A stretch of 64,000 bases of DNA from Macrosoma leucophasiata (taxonomy: Eukaryota > Arthropoda > Insecta > Lepidoptera > Hedylidae): positions 1,619,501 through 1,683,500 of the forward strand of contig JAWQUS010000004.1 in assembly GCA_036365455.1 (NCBI GenBank). The letters are read 5' to 3'. Shown here piece after piece: positions 1 to 11,208 of this stretch. The translations under genes were made by a program, and so were the position numbers. The number at the start of each line of letters is the position of its first letter. Position 1 is the first letter of the stretch. Below the pieces are notes generated by a model. It was not told the DNA's origin. It saw only the letters and a program-made list of their open reading frames with translations, and searched no databases.

Positions 1-374
1 AAAACGATCAAACCAAGCACTTTTATTTTAGGCAATTTGTTATTTTCATTTTCAAATATCAATACTTATTTGATTTTAAATAAAAGAAAACACCCAAACA
101 AGATTTCTGTAAATAATATTTTCGCTTTGTTCAATCTAAAATAACCTTACCCTTTGACCCGCACTTTTACATTAAAATTGAAAAGTTGTTAAAATACGAA
201 ACAAGATGAATTGACAGATATATAAATATGGATGACCCATGCGACCTCAGTGACCCCGACGGCCTTCGATACAAATTGATGACTCTGGGGGCACCATAGT
301 GGATCCGTCAAGTCGAGCATTGAGATTACGAGATCACCATAAACGAGAGTGAAAGAAAGGATAAATCTTTAAAA

Positions 375-696
375 AAAAAAACATAACTTCACTGTAATTC
401 CTGAAGGGGTTGGCAGAGATAAATGCATGCATTCAAGCATACATGCAAACACCCACGATTTGCCGGTTACGTTTTTGGCCCATGTAACAGGTGGCGAGCC
501 TGTTGACATCTCCGGGCACATTATCAAACTTCGAGGTACTGGGAAATTTCCAGAAAATGGAAAAATCCCAATAGAACCATAGATAAAGGACTTTTACACC
601 ATTCTCTCTGATAACCCCTTACCGAAATCGAACCCAGGACCTCAGCGTAGTAGTAGTGGCCTGCTACCGAGAGGCTACCGAGGCAGATAAATAAAA
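375..696 (-). mobile_element. Family B tRNA-derived SINE, full length, with TSD
   Basis: Read on the minus strand, a tRNA-like head carries box A (GGTAGCCTCTCGGTAG) and a degenerate box B (GGTTCGATTTC), followed by a body and a tail of the CTCTGCC..CCCCTTC type. A perfect 14-bp repeat, ATAAATCTTTAAAA, flanks it at 361-374 and 697-710. That is the signature of target-primed reverse transcription. The tail resembles that of the RTE-like LINE pieces at 14.7 and 46.2 kb. Confidence 0.85.
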
Positions 697-730
697 ATAA
701 ATCTTTAAAATAAATAATAAGGATTTTTTA

Positions 731-936
731 ACGCTGGGGATTCCTGAGTTCAATCCCAAAATCAGGGGCTATTTTCCATTTTCTGGAAGTTTCCCAATAC
801 AACCGTCGGAGTAGGATAATGTGTCGGGAGATGTCAACACTCTCGTCGCCTGTTATATGGGCCAATACCAACAAAAAAAACCCGTAAAAAGTGAATCGTA
901 GGTGTAGGCATGTAGACTTGAATGCATCTAGCATTT
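731..936 (+). mobile_element. Family B SINE, 5'-truncated, diverged
   Basis: Plus-strand copy that starts at the box B region (GAGTTCAATCCC) and keeps the body (CATTTTCTGGAAGTTTCCCA, ATGTCAACACTC, CTGTTATATGGGCC). Box A is missing and the tail is degenerate. It lies just downstream of the intact copy at 375-696. Confidence 0.65.
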
Positions 937-1071
937 TTGTAATCTATCAAATAGGCAATATTTCCTCGTACTCGATTGTTGTTTTGTTCAAAGGATTTAG
1001 ACAGCGTCTTCGATCGAAATCTCCCAAGCGGCTTATTGTTTTCCGAAACCTCCTTAAATAAGTTATGTACA

Positions 1072-1206
1072 AACACTAAAAACCTTGCTCATGACTCACT
1101 TTATCTATTGGTGAAAATCGCATGAAAATCCGTGTAGTCTTTGAGTTTATCGCGAAAGACAGACAGACGCGGCGGGAGACTTGGTTTTATAATATGTATA
1201 GATAGA
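1072..1206 (+). repeat. Fragment of a dispersed insect repeat
   Basis: Contains AAAATCGCATGAAAATCCGT, GAGTTTATCGCGAAAGACAG and GACAGACGCGGCGGGAGACT, ending in TTTTATAATATGTATAGATA. I know this string as a common 3' end among dispersed insect repeats but cannot name its superfamily. Confidence 0.4.
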
Positions 1207-1209
1207 GAA

Positions 1210-2797
1210 GATGGATCATCCCAACATCTTCCTTATGAATGCAATGTATTAACATACCTACGTATGTTTCCAAGAAAAAAATATCTGTGAAATAGAGCTA
1301 AATATCCTCAAGACAAACATAATGCTTAAATTGAAAACAGTTCCAATAATAATGCGAAAGATACATCTCAAAGCAAAGTTATTCTATATTTATATAAATA
1401 CACTTTACGCCAATAAATTTCCCAGCGCTTCTCAAACCGGAAATTCGGACAGCTTCGATTTTAAAGAAAAAGTTAAATAAATAAAAATGTTAAACGTCAA
1501 TGTCTAAACTGATTTAACGCGACGTGTAACACGTTGCTAATAACGCTCGCTGTTGAACAACGCCTTAAACTGAACAACAAACAGTCGTAATTGAACTTTG
1601 TGTGAATGGCGTAAGATGCACGTTGAATTGAAGTGAAATTACCGATTGGTAAAGCGTTTGCCGTTGAAAATTCGACTCTGAGTTAAAAACGATAAATATC
1701 CAAATACATTGGAAAGGAATAACAGAGATCGTGAGAAACTGGAAAGGATATGCAAATTGTGATTGATTGGCAACATCCTCGGTGCATCCAGCGTGAATAT
1801 AGATCAGGAAATTATTTTCGATACCGGTTTTAATAAAATTGTATTGTTCATGCACCATTTTATCGAATTGCAAATTATTTAAACAAATAATCACAAAGGC
1901 ACACTGTATAAATAAGATATAAATGCACCATAAATGGTCCACAATAAGCGATTTTCTATCACGATTAAAAATCGTCTTATTTACTTGGATTTCAACCAAA
2001 ATATGACATTATTTACCTCAGAGGGGGGATAAACCTATTTACCTATCTATCCTTTCGGGGTAAGTTTTCGACTTTCTTCTTAATAATTTTCCTTCAGATA
2101 TATTTTCGAAAAATCAATTATGATTGATTTGGTAATAATTGATCCGAAATTTTGATGTTAATGTCGAATGTTGATGCGACATTTTATTTTCGAAGATATA
2201 TCTGACATAAAACTTACAATTAGATACCTACTAAGGAAGCAATCTTAAAAATCTCATTAAAATAATATAACCACTAATATTTTTTCATTGACAATAAAAA
2301 TTGTTAATGAACGTCTTTGAAGTTCATTCACCGATAAACCGGTAATTAAAAAAATATATATATAACTTTAAAATATAATTATCTACATAAAACCCGAGCT
2401 AAAGAAAGTGGCAAGAATAACAAGTCTAATTATAATAGAAATTGTATGAGTAAAAAAAATCGATAAGTAAAAAATTCGCACGAGCGTGTTTAGCAAAAAA
2501 CAGATTCCCACGATATAATGTATTTATTTGATATATTATACATATTTTACATCATATCCTGGATGCATTACGGTAATATTATTGTAACAACTGTTGACAT
2601 TGTCGGTGTTTGAGATGCAGCCATGTTTTTTATCGGTTTTGCGAATGTGATGTTTAAAATACTTCAGATATCTCAGTATCCGTTGCGGATATTTTCGATG
2701 TGTCTCGAACGAATTTACATATATAATATAATCGTGATACTGTGTATTAATATTTTTTTTTTAGTATGGGGAAAGTGATTATGTACAGTTAGGGCTG
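1210..2797. other. AT-rich non-coding stretch
   Basis: No repeat family or exon is recognisable. A 144-codon minus-strand open frame at 1565-1999 has two hydrophobic stretches but AT-driven codon use and no known motif, so it is not called as a gene. Confidence 0.5.
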
Positions 2798-3110
2798 TTT
2801 TTACTGGTGGTAGAGCTCCAGTGACGGAGCTCGCGGGCGTAGGCACCACCGCATTAACTAATTTACTTGCCGCTAAATGGCAGTGTTCAACACTATCGCG
2901 TTCCGCTCAGGTGGTAATTCAGGTTTTAATATGTAAAGTGCAATGTACGGCCCTGTAATTTCCGGTACAGAGGCATAACACCTTAGGCCTCAGGACTGGT
3001 AACGCATCTGCATTTTGACCTTGGTATTTGTGTAAATGTCTAAAGGCTGCAGTCATCACTTAACATCAATGCGAACTGCATGCTTGTTTGCCACTTCCAT
3101 TACATAAAAA
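2798..3110 (+). mobile_element. Family A hairpin SINE-like element, near full length
   Basis: Runs from TTTTTACTGGTGGTAGAGCT to ..CCATTACATAAAAA. It keeps the 5' hairpin GAGCTCC/GGAGCTC and the tail CACTTAACATCAATG. About 20 bp of extra sequence interrupts the GGTAATGTACGG segment. Confidence 0.8.
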
Positions 3111-3175
3111 GGGAACGCTACGCTACGCTTATCCTAGGTACCCATTTCAATTTCCATAAGAAAGAACGTGGTAGG

Positions 3176-3222
3176 GTTTCGCACTCTCTGGCTACCCCGT
3201 AACAAACTTAACGAATGTTATT
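3176..3222 (+). repeat. Possible RTE-like LINE tail fragment
   Basis: GCACTCTCTGGCTACCCCGT resembles the CACTCTCTGCCTACCCCGTT tail of the RTE-like copies at 14.9 and 46.5 kb. Only about 40 bp can be matched. Confidence 0.3.
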
Positions 3223-3331
3223 TTTTTAAAACATCAGAACCATATGTTTTTTACCGATTTTGATAAGGTAAAGTTGTATAGAGTAGGTAAGGTATAGAGT
3301 TGGAATTACAAATAATTTTTTTATTCCTACT

Positions 3332-3566
3332 TCCCTACTAATATCATAAATGCGAAAGTAACTCCGTCTGTCTGTCTGTTACCTTTTCACGTCCAAACGA
3401 TTGAACCGATTTTAATGAAATTTTTTTTTGGTATAGAGCTCTACCAAATCTCATTCTCTCTGTACCAAATTTCATTAAAATCGGTTAAGACTTTGAGAAA
3501 GAACATAGGCTAATTAGTTATTTATAAAACGATATCGACGCGGGCGAAGCCGTGGGCATCAGCTAG
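3332..3566 (+). mobile_element. Non-autonomous Helitron-like element
   Basis: Begins TCCCTACTAATATCATAAAT and ends ..GCGGGCGAAGCCGTGGGCAT..CTAG followed by T. A GC hairpin just upstream of a terminal CTAG, no terminal inverted repeats and no TSD are the family hallmarks. There is no RepHel coding capacity. Confidence 0.7.
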
Positions 3567-3949
3567 TTGAATATAAAATAAAAAGTCCTAGTCGTAAATG
3601 AAAATTCTATTACTCAACTGGACATTTTTTGACTTAAATCTTTTTTGGAGGCATCTACAACATACCTGCAACCTTTGTTTTCAATTTAGAACTATAAGTG
3701 CGTGATAGTAACAGTAAGCACGAGTAATTAAAATGACTTTTCCGGAAGAAAAAAACAAAACAAAAAAAAATATGCTCTAACAAAAAACGTCCCACATAAT
3801 AGATTAAAGTGTAACGGAAACGCAAAAAACAGCAAAAAAAAACCAACAATTAATTACAGCGAAGATAACAGAACAGTTTACGAACGAAAGTGAAAGCCGC
3901 GGTTCACGCTTCACTGCTCGGGTTTTCTTCGTTTTAACGTTATAACTTC

Positions 3950-4034
3950 GCAAAAGCAAATATTGCTTAAGCTGTGACTAATCGTAAATGATACAGTCGC
4001 GAAAATCGTACAACAAAAACCGGTTATTTCTTCA
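3950..4034. repeat. 85-bp dispersed local repeat, copy 1 of 3
   Basis: GCAAATATTGCTTAAGCTGT.. resembles segments at 4425-4505 and about 4720-4790. The minus-strand translation of all three keeps a TV-x-x-x-IS-x-x-L-x-NICF pattern. Confidence 0.45.
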
Positions 4035-4104
4035 CATAGTTCCGTGTACGGTACCAAAGGGCGACAATTACTGTCATTGAATCTTTAAATCTATGTTTAC
4101 ATCT

Positions 4105-4300
4105 ATTCTTCTAAATATATTTAAACCAATAAATAAAATTGGAGTGTCTGTTTGTGATATAAACGCTTTTACTTGATATGTATGTACCTTTATACAAAAA
4201 AAGCATATTTTTTGTCTTTCCGATTCTGACGGTAGATATAGGCTACGTTTATTTATTTATGAAAAAAAATCTACGCGGCCGATGTCGCGGGTACAGCTAG
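4105..4300 (+). mobile_element. Non-autonomous Helitron-like element, second subfamily
   Basis: Carries AAATTGGAGTGTCTGTTTGT near the 5' side and ends in CGCGGGTACAGCTAG followed by T. It shares the 5' string with copies at 16617 and 38996. Confidence 0.65.
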
Positions 4301-4424
4301 TATTAGGTATTATAAAAGAAACAGATTGTGGATTTAACATTACACAAAAAGAAACAGGTTGTGTATTTAACAGTAGGTAACCCATACAGGTGAAAAATAT
4401 TATTATCGGATATTATTTCGTAAA

Positions 4425-4790
4425 ACAAATATTGCCTAAACTGTTACTAATAGCAAATGATACAGTCTTCACAAATAGTTTAACAAAAACCGTTATTTTT
4501 CTTATTCTGTCATATTTGAATAATAACAGATTGTAGTATAGCAATAAAGAGCAGAAAATTAAACGATACAAAGAACGCATTGCTGAAGATATTCCTAAAA
4601 ATCCTTCCATACAAACATTTATTTGTTCTTCCATATCGGCTGATAGAAGAGCTATTTGTGATTTGTCACATTTCGATACTAATTTTGGATTCCGAATTGC
4701 TACTGCGACGATTATGACTCCAAAACAAATATTTCTCAATGTGTTGCTAATCGGAATTTGTACCGTAGCAAAGGTTGCCTTGAAAAACAT
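4425..4790. repeat. 85-bp local repeat, copies 2 and 3
   Basis: Copy 2 is at 4425-4505 and copy 3 at about 4720-4790. Both lie inside a 125-codon minus-strand open frame (4413-4790). That frame reads ATVQIPISNTLRNICF near its start and KTVSFAISNSLGNICF near its end. No known domain is recognised. Confidence 0.4.
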
Positions 4791-4799
4791 TCGTTACAA

Positions 4800-6107
4800 G
4801 GAGATCAAAGGGCTAGTGTAAGAATGTTTGCGTAAAACAAGCTTTGTAGTGTAACCCAGAAATTATCGAGCAAGAATATAATTCAACTTAAAATAGAATA
4901 AAATCATAACATACTAACAGAAGCATTATAACTGGAGTTTTCTACATTGGAATTGGCGCGTGCGCAACATATCAGGCAATAAAATGTAGCAGCCAAAGGC
5001 CTCATGTTACAGTGAAAGGTAATCCAAATAATTGGCCGCAAAACTCGAGTTATCGAATGGCACATAACAGCACGGCATGAAATTTCTTATATTTTAAACA
5101 AAGATGTATTTAATTTAATGTTGTTACATTGTAATGTTTATTACTGGTTCAGCTTTAAACTCACTAAACGACTTCAGATTAAGTGATTGTTATGCAGCCA
5201 AAGAAATAAAATTGTTTTATAATAAAACTATGGATTTAACTCGAGTAAATTAATTTAAAAAAAACCTACCTGATCTATCTTTGTCATTAGCGATAATTAC
5301 GCTGCAGTACACATTGCTTGTGCCACAAACCAAAGAACGTCGATGTCTGCAGCCTGCTTATTAGATAAACCAAACGATAAAAATAATCAATGAAATTTCT
5401 TCTCGCCGTACGTACTAATTTTGAGGCTCACTAGTAGAATTGTTAATTATTTTCTTCTCAAAAAGCTATGTTACCGCTTTATTTTACGTATCTATTGTTT
5501 GACCTTAAACATTTACTCCATTTGATCGAAAAACACTTGATCTATCACCTACAACATCAATCGTTAAAGCGACGTCATTGAATTAACCATCGACATCCAA
5601 AATACAACAAAAATAATGGCAGCGCGCAAATCGAATGATCCTTACGTACTCGTTCATGCCTCATCATAACATATTATACGAAAGTGACCAACAAGCATAT
5701 AGTTCTTATTGGTGGTGAAATGAATGGTCAACTGAGTACTGCAGATTTATACAGATTTACAAAAAAATGGATCTCAATGGTTATTGCAAAGTCTTCGGAA
5801 TCGGAATGATGAATGTGAAAAAGAAACAGGGGAGATTTATAAAGACCACGATGTTTAGTACTCCACGCTAAGAGATACAGAATTTTCTTCACATCACGCA
5901 AGTGGCAAAGAAGTCATTAGTTAACATTGATGGTAATTGGATACGTACGAAGTAGCATATAAAAGTGTATATTAAAATCTGAGTTTTCGACGTAAGAAGT
6001 ATTGCTACTTGATATGCTTTTATTGTTATGTCTTTATGCCGAGAATTGGGGCGTTGCCACCTGAACACAATAATAAAGTAAAATAAGGTCATACTGCTGT
6101 TTGCATC
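4800..6107. other. Intronic or intergenic AT-rich DNA
   Basis: No repeat, exon or RNA gene is recognised. No later coding exon of the gene starting at 6.4 kb is visible between here and the window start. Confidence 0.45.
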
Positions 6108-6215
6108 TGCACGCCAGGTCCCTTATGGGGATGCAGAGAAGAGTCAAATGTAGCTCTCGTGTCTCTTCTACACTCTCTTCATGCATTTACCCCGAAGACT
6201 CTTGAAGACTAGCGA
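6108..6215 (-). repeat. Diverged RTE-like LINE tail
   Basis: CACGCCAGGTCCCTTATGGG followed by GATGCAGAGAAGAG reads, on the minus strand, like the CTCTGC..CCC..GGGACCTGGCGTG tail of the copies at 14.9 and 46.5 kb. Divergence is high. Confidence 0.35.
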
Positions 6216-6334
6216 GTAGACTAGGTGGCGCCTAATCCCTCAAGCTCCATCGCTTTGCTACTAGTAACCATAAACATAATTATTACGATGAGGAATGCAA
6301 GTTAAGATCTTAACAGGGAAGAAAAGAAACTTAC

Positions 6335-6522
6335 AGCTTTCGAGTAGCCACTGCCCGCGCTGCCATCTGAAGAGTTGCTTAGCCGCCGCTCGCTGGTGGC
6401 GGGCGGCGACCACGTGGCTCCACTGTCCGAGGGCATGTCACATCACTCACTGTACACTGAGCCACTCCACTGCCACTGTCACTACACTTCACTGCTCACT
6501 GACGGTCATTTTGGGTTTGTAC
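6335..6522 (-). CDS. Host gene exon: 5' UTR plus first 34 codons
   Basis: A minus-strand exon supported by several independent signals. The acceptor TTTTCCTTTGCAG ends at 6523, with a branch-point-like TGACTCAC upstream. The donor GTAAGT starts at 6334. The ATG is at 6436-6434, with an in-frame TGA three codons upstream, so it is the first Met. The 34 codons (MPSDSGATWSPPATSERRLS.., ending GSGYSKA) reach the donor in phase 0. The segment is strongly GC-rich in an AT-rich surround, with mostly G or C at third positions. The peptide is rich in Ser, Gly and Pro, like a disordered N-terminus of a regulatory protein, but I do not recognise the family. The leader has about ten AGTG repeats. A Family A copy lies about 110 bp upstream of the acceptor, in the intron. 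The remaining exons should lie beyond position 1. Confidence 0.6.
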
Positions 6523-6630
6523 CTGCAAAGGAAAACTTTTGGTGAGTCATGGAATGTGTCATATGTTTTAGTGTATCATGTAAAAAAGGACGCAAATCTA
6601 CATTCAGCAGACATTATTACTAGTACCTGG

Positions 6631-6816
6631 TTAGTTACTAGTTACTGGGGACAGAGTTCTAGTGCGGAGCTCGTCGACGTAGGCAACACCGCTTTACCTA
6701 ATCCACATGGCGCTAAATGATAGCGTTCAGCGCTATGCTGTTCTTGTCAAGTGGTAATGTAAGGCCCTGTAATTGCCGGCACAGAAGCATTACAGCTTAG
6801 GCCTCAGGAGTGGCAA
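6631..6816 (+). mobile_element. Family A element, 3'-truncated
   Basis: Keeps the 5' two thirds and stops after CAGGAGTGGCAAAGC. The inner hairpin reads TAGCG-TTCAG-CGCTA instead of TAGTG-TTCAG-CACTA. That is a paired change which preserves the stem. Confidence 0.75.
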
Positions 6817-7359
6817 AGCACACAAACGGATTCCTTAATCGAAAAATAGTTTAAGTAAACCCACAATTTTTTTTTTGAAGACCAATCTAACAATTCTTCC
6901 CTCTACGGTTCGCGAGGAAAAAACAACCCGATGTAAGTATCTGTATCGGAGGTACCTTAAAACATTTTTTATTTTACTGCTTTGTCGGCGTAACTAATAT
7001 ATATATTCACGGCAAATTACAGCTAGAACTAAGAATGTGAGGTAATCTGTGGACAGACTGGCGGACATGGCGAAACTATAACTAGTCACATCATAGCCAT
7101 CCCATTACAACAACTACTTGAAAGGACCTAGAATCTCAGCTCGTATAAAAATCTCAACTCGGGCACAATCACGCAGTCGACAGCGACTTCCTTCTAAAAC
7201 CAGAAACAGCCACTGTTGTCTAATCTATGTCAAAATTATCGTGTTTTAGCGACGCAAAGATAGCGAACCCGTCTTACGAGTTACAAACAGTTATTCTTAT
7301 ATTGAACGGATGCCTTAAAATGTATAACAGTTGTTTTAAACACGGCTCTATTTATTTTT

Positions 7360-7416
7360 GATATAAACACGGATGGATGATATAAATAAGCAGAATCTGT
7401 GTTTACTATTATTAAA
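7360..7416. repeat. 57-bp direct repeat, copy 1
   Basis: GATATAAACACGGATGGATG.. recurs at 7988-8044 with one mismatch. Both copies lie in the proposed first intron, 628 bp apart. Confidence 0.8.
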
Positions 7417-7424
7417 CCACTTAG

Positions 7425-7511
7425 TGTGTTGGTAGTAAAAGTTGTAAAACGGGAGGGTGTAGGCGCCGCTTTATTTATCGGCGAAACAGTAGTGGTTACC
7501 GCTACTGTATT
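7425..7511 (+). repeat. Highly diverged Family A 5' fragment
   Basis: GTTGGTAGTAAAAG..GAGGGTGTAGGCGCCGC and GTAGTGGTTACCGCTACTG..TTCCGGT follow the order of Family A 5' landmarks, with heavy divergence. Confidence 0.3.
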
Positions 7512-7987
7512 CCGGTTCGTTTTTTATTATGATGACAGTGGTATGCAGGCGTGAAATCCACATTGATGGTAGGTAAATCCAGGTTAGTGGCAGATATTTT
7601 TATAAAACCATAGCTTTTATAAAGTGTTGTTGCTGAAAATGCCTGAGCCCAAGACGTGCCTGTTCAGAGACATGATAACATAGTTATTTATCATCTTATC
7701 TAAAGACGATAGAGCTGAACACAGATATATTAGGTAATGCGGTAGCAACGACGTCGTCTCGGTCCATCATCCGAGTTCTACTAACTAATAAATAATATTG
7801 TATTTCATTGCGGTCTTCAGATTCCTGTTCTTCTATCCCTTGCAATTTTAAATAACATTTTTCTCATTACTAGCATGATTACGATAGAATTTGAATTCAT
7901 ATTGATTTATTCGCTATACATCAAAGCTTAGCTTCCTTTCATATATCCTCCAGCTTCGATACTGGGATTTAACAAGCAAGTAAATAT

Positions 7988-8044
7988 GATATAAACACGG
8001 ATGGATGATATAAATAAGCAGAATCAGTGTTTACTATTATTAAA
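7988..8044. repeat. 57-bp direct repeat, copy 2
   Basis: Nearly identical to 7360-7416. It abuts the Penelope-like fragment that follows. Confidence 0.8.
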
Positions 8045-8046
8045 AG

Positions 8047-8170
8047 TTGTAAAAAAGTTGTATATGGTCAGTCAGCCCGTGACCACGGCTGCTGGAAAGC
8101 GACCGAAACGTCGGGTGTATGAAGAAGTTTGGGAGTGTTGTATACGCGAGAAAATGCGCAAGTTTTAATT
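8047..8170 (+). mobile_element. Family K Penelope-like terminal fragment
   Basis: Contains TGACCACGGCTGCTGGAAAG, GCGACCGAAACGTCGGGTGT and TTGTATACGCGAGAAAATGC. Copies at 36877-37082 and 45048-45190 share these blocks. The CTGGAAA..CGAAACGTC arrangement resembles a worn hammerhead core as found in Penelope-like element repeats. The PLE assignment is inference. Confidence 0.45.
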
Positions 8171-8174
8171 TATT

Positions 8175-9493
8175 CATATAGGTATATTATCGTATGATAA
8201 GAAGATTTGGCCTTTTAGAGATGCATATGGGCTGTAATGGTCTTATTATTAACGTAGACAATACTTCATTGACAGACTATAGAAAACTTCAAAATGAAGA
8301 TTATTTGAAATTGTGCATTACACATGAACACATACATGTGTAAAAGCGAATACACGTATGTACTGAAGTGAATTATTACCAAGAATTAAATAAAGAAAAG
8401 ATAACCTCTGGTTTCTATAGTTCACTAACAATAGATACAGGTAAGCGAACGGGCAAACATATGGCGAGAAAAACACCATATGGCGGATAGGATTAAATAA
8501 AATTTTAAACTATCTACCGTGGATCATTCTAGAAAGCTAAACACAGCCAGTGATGTGAACTGCGTCTTAGATAACGATTTGTTTGTGTTTAGACCTACTT
8601 GATTTTGTAGATTGAATTATACGAAGCTATTGATACTGTTAATGAAATTTGAAATCAATATACAACTTACAAGTTTTTATACCGTAGATCGAGTGGGTAT
8701 TGATATAACTAGAGAACAATTAAACAATGATTTGTTGTTCTTTAAAAATGTTAATTAGGTATACATCTTTGTTTCCATCTAATTATCAAACTAGAACAAC
8801 TCTATCATATTAATTATGATTCGACTTAAAAGATGATATACTTAGTTGTAATGATTTAAATACTACTGTTAATAATAAACTAATGGATTCATGCAAAGCA
8901 GAACATGGAAATTTGCAAGAGTAAAGAAATTACTGATGCATTAAATCTTTGGGGAGGTTAGTCAGTTAATAAACAAAGTTTATGAACTACCAATGATGCT
9001 AAATTAATATTCGACAACTCCTAATTCGTTATTTATAAATACAATTTTACGATAGGTTACGATTCGTATATTTTCCATAAATTCGCAATTAAAACTGTTT
9101 AGTGAATTTGGCGTGATTCTATCTAAAATTCTATCGGTTATTAGTCTTTTAATCACCTGATTAATTTTTACAACGTATCCGTTCTAATAAACCAGTCTAA
9201 AAGTATAATTGGATTTACGTGTGATTCACGATTTGATAGGGATTCAAAGAGAATTTTGCGATCAAAAAAATGTTTTTATATAGATACGAGTATATTTTCA
9301 TTAGATGACACATTAGTATCTGATGACGTTATCTCACCATCTAACACCATAAACAAGTTTAATATTGAAAGTATATCGTAAATATTTTAAGGTAAACCTG
9401 AAGCAGTCGAGATCACGCAAAAAACACAAACACAAGGACGTCACGTTTTCCCAAGCCACGACACTTAAACTATTTACACAAAATACAACTTAC
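8175..9493. other. Proposed intron 1, no further feature
   Basis: AT-rich DNA between the candidate first exon (9494-9606) and exon 2. Nothing else is recognised. Confidence 0.4.
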
Positions 9494-9606
9494 GTAAAGT
9501 TAAACACGGTTAATTACTGATATTAGAACGTTTGTGCACTAAACGGATATCAGGAAATACCCGTGAGTGCAACACGTGTACTCAAAGCCGCGGCGCGGTC
9601 GAAACT
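9494..9606 (-). promoter_or_regulatory. Candidate core promoter and non-coding exon 1
   Basis: On the minus strand an arthropod initiator-like TCAGTT has its A at 9606. It opens a CpG-rich stretch (CGACCGCGCCGCGG) in an AT-rich region, and 113 nt later a consensus donor reads TTTAC|GTAAGT at 9494/9493. Orientation and spacing suit a non-coding first exon spliced to 6335-6522 across about 3 kb. There is no TATA box. Without transcript data the start site is inference. Confidence 0.35.
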
Positions 9607-9619
9607 GAGTCTGAGTTAG

Positions 9620-11200
9620 TGAGCGCGCTGGAACCCTCCATTCATTTCTTAATCTTGTTTTTTTTTCATGTTATTTTGTAATAGTGCGCAATGTGTGTGT
9701 GTGTGTCAAATTTTTATATTTTTGAAATGCGAACGCGATTCGATACGATTGTTCTACGATTAACGATTTCGTAATGATCGACATGAATTTTATTGGTCTA
9801 TCTGGGATTTGGGAATGGCATCAGATTTATATGGTCTCTAATGAAACATTATTGACAAATGTACTTCTATAGTTAACATCCACTCTGCTTTCAGTCAGAT
9901 AATTAAAGCCTTCATTAAGTAGCTGTTCTACTGTCCGTTCTGTTGTAAATTTTAACTGAGCATTAGCATTATTATGACATTATGTGAATGCATTATTTTT
10001 TTATTCGCCATACATCAAAGCTTCCGTTAGTTATTTACAATTTTCAATTTGACTATCTTGAGGAAATTATTATAATGTATTTCATATGAACAGGGTATTT
10101 GAGCCCAGGTTTTATACAAGGTTTACGCTTACAGGTAAGTGCTTCCAACACGCCCTCTGCGTGTTGGAAGCACTTTAAGTAGAATGGTAAGTCCTTATGG
10201 ATTAATAAAGAATTAGTTGCATTCGGAGGGACTTATATCTGACTGCAATATTAGATAAGACAACCTAAGTAAGTTACGCCCTGCAATCCGAGTTCAATAC
10301 TTGCAATGATTGTAGACTAGCTAAGTAAAAATAGAATGGAGGTTTATGCCTCCTAAATCTGAAAACAGTGCTCCTAGAAAATGTATTATCTTGGTTATGG
10401 ATTCAGATCCTGAAATTGCCAACTTTAACATAACTTATGAATGTTTGGTTACGCCAGATGTAAAAAAAATGTTTTATAATGCCTTACTCGATTCTCATTG
10501 TCATTGTGTCTAATACTACAGACTTCTTGTTCAAAATCGAGAACATCTATTTCATCATATTAACATATCGATTAATTTTCTTAATTAACTCTTGTATTAA
10601 AACGACTGTCTTAATCGTTATTTGATTTTGTTAGTCAACAATTAAACTAAATAGCATGCAAAGTAGGACCAGTGAATCTTGTATTTGTAACATTAAAAGG
10701 TGCTAATCATTTGTTGAATTTTAAGTAAATAACCCAGTTCTACCGGTATTTTAATAAAACTAATAAATAAGATAACGATGGCGGTTTGATACGGTTTCTG
10801 TACATAAATCTATGTTGACCATATTACACAAATATAAATAAAACATACATTTAGGCCTCTATATCTCTGAAAGCATAAGGCGGCTCTCCTTCTCATAATA
10901 GCATAAATTATTGCATACCTGCGCAAAAGGACGATTCACCAGACCTAAAGTTTCTCATGTAAAAAAAAAACATGTAGCTGATGATTAAATAGTCATCATT
11001 ACGCATATTTTCAATATTTCGAGTGTCACTGAGAATCATCCCAATTGAAAATTGTTTGTATACTGAAAATAGCCAAAAAAATTAAAGTAGTTTTTATTTA
11101 CCGACGTTTTTAATAGGGATCATCGAAATACGAGTATGGATTATCATTATAAATGATCCTAACGATCATGGTTTTATCACACTGTCAATGTGAAAGTTCT
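9620..11200. other. Upstream flank, one perfect hairpin
   Basis: AT-rich DNA with a short GT run near 9690-9707 and a 16-bp perfect hairpin at 10137-10175. No exon or repeat family is recognised. Confidence 0.4.
10137..10175. repeat. Perfect 16-bp hairpin
   Basis: AAGTGCTTCCAACACG, a 7-nt loop, then its exact reverse complement. It is too short for a typical pre-miRNA. Confidence 0.85.
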
Positions 11201-11208
11201 TAACGCCA

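Noticed and set aside
1565..1999. 144-codon minus-strand frame with two hydrophobic stretches
   Set aside because: AT-driven codon use, no recognisable motif, no splice or poly(A) context. A frame this long is not rare in AT-rich DNA when read on six frames.
4413..4790. 125-codon minus-strand frame
   Set aside because: Kept only as a repeat observation. No start context, domain or splice signals strong enough to call a gene.
6295..6720. 141-codon plus-strand frame
   Set aside because: It runs antisense through the minus-strand exon and into a Family A copy. Its openness comes from the GC-rich exon.
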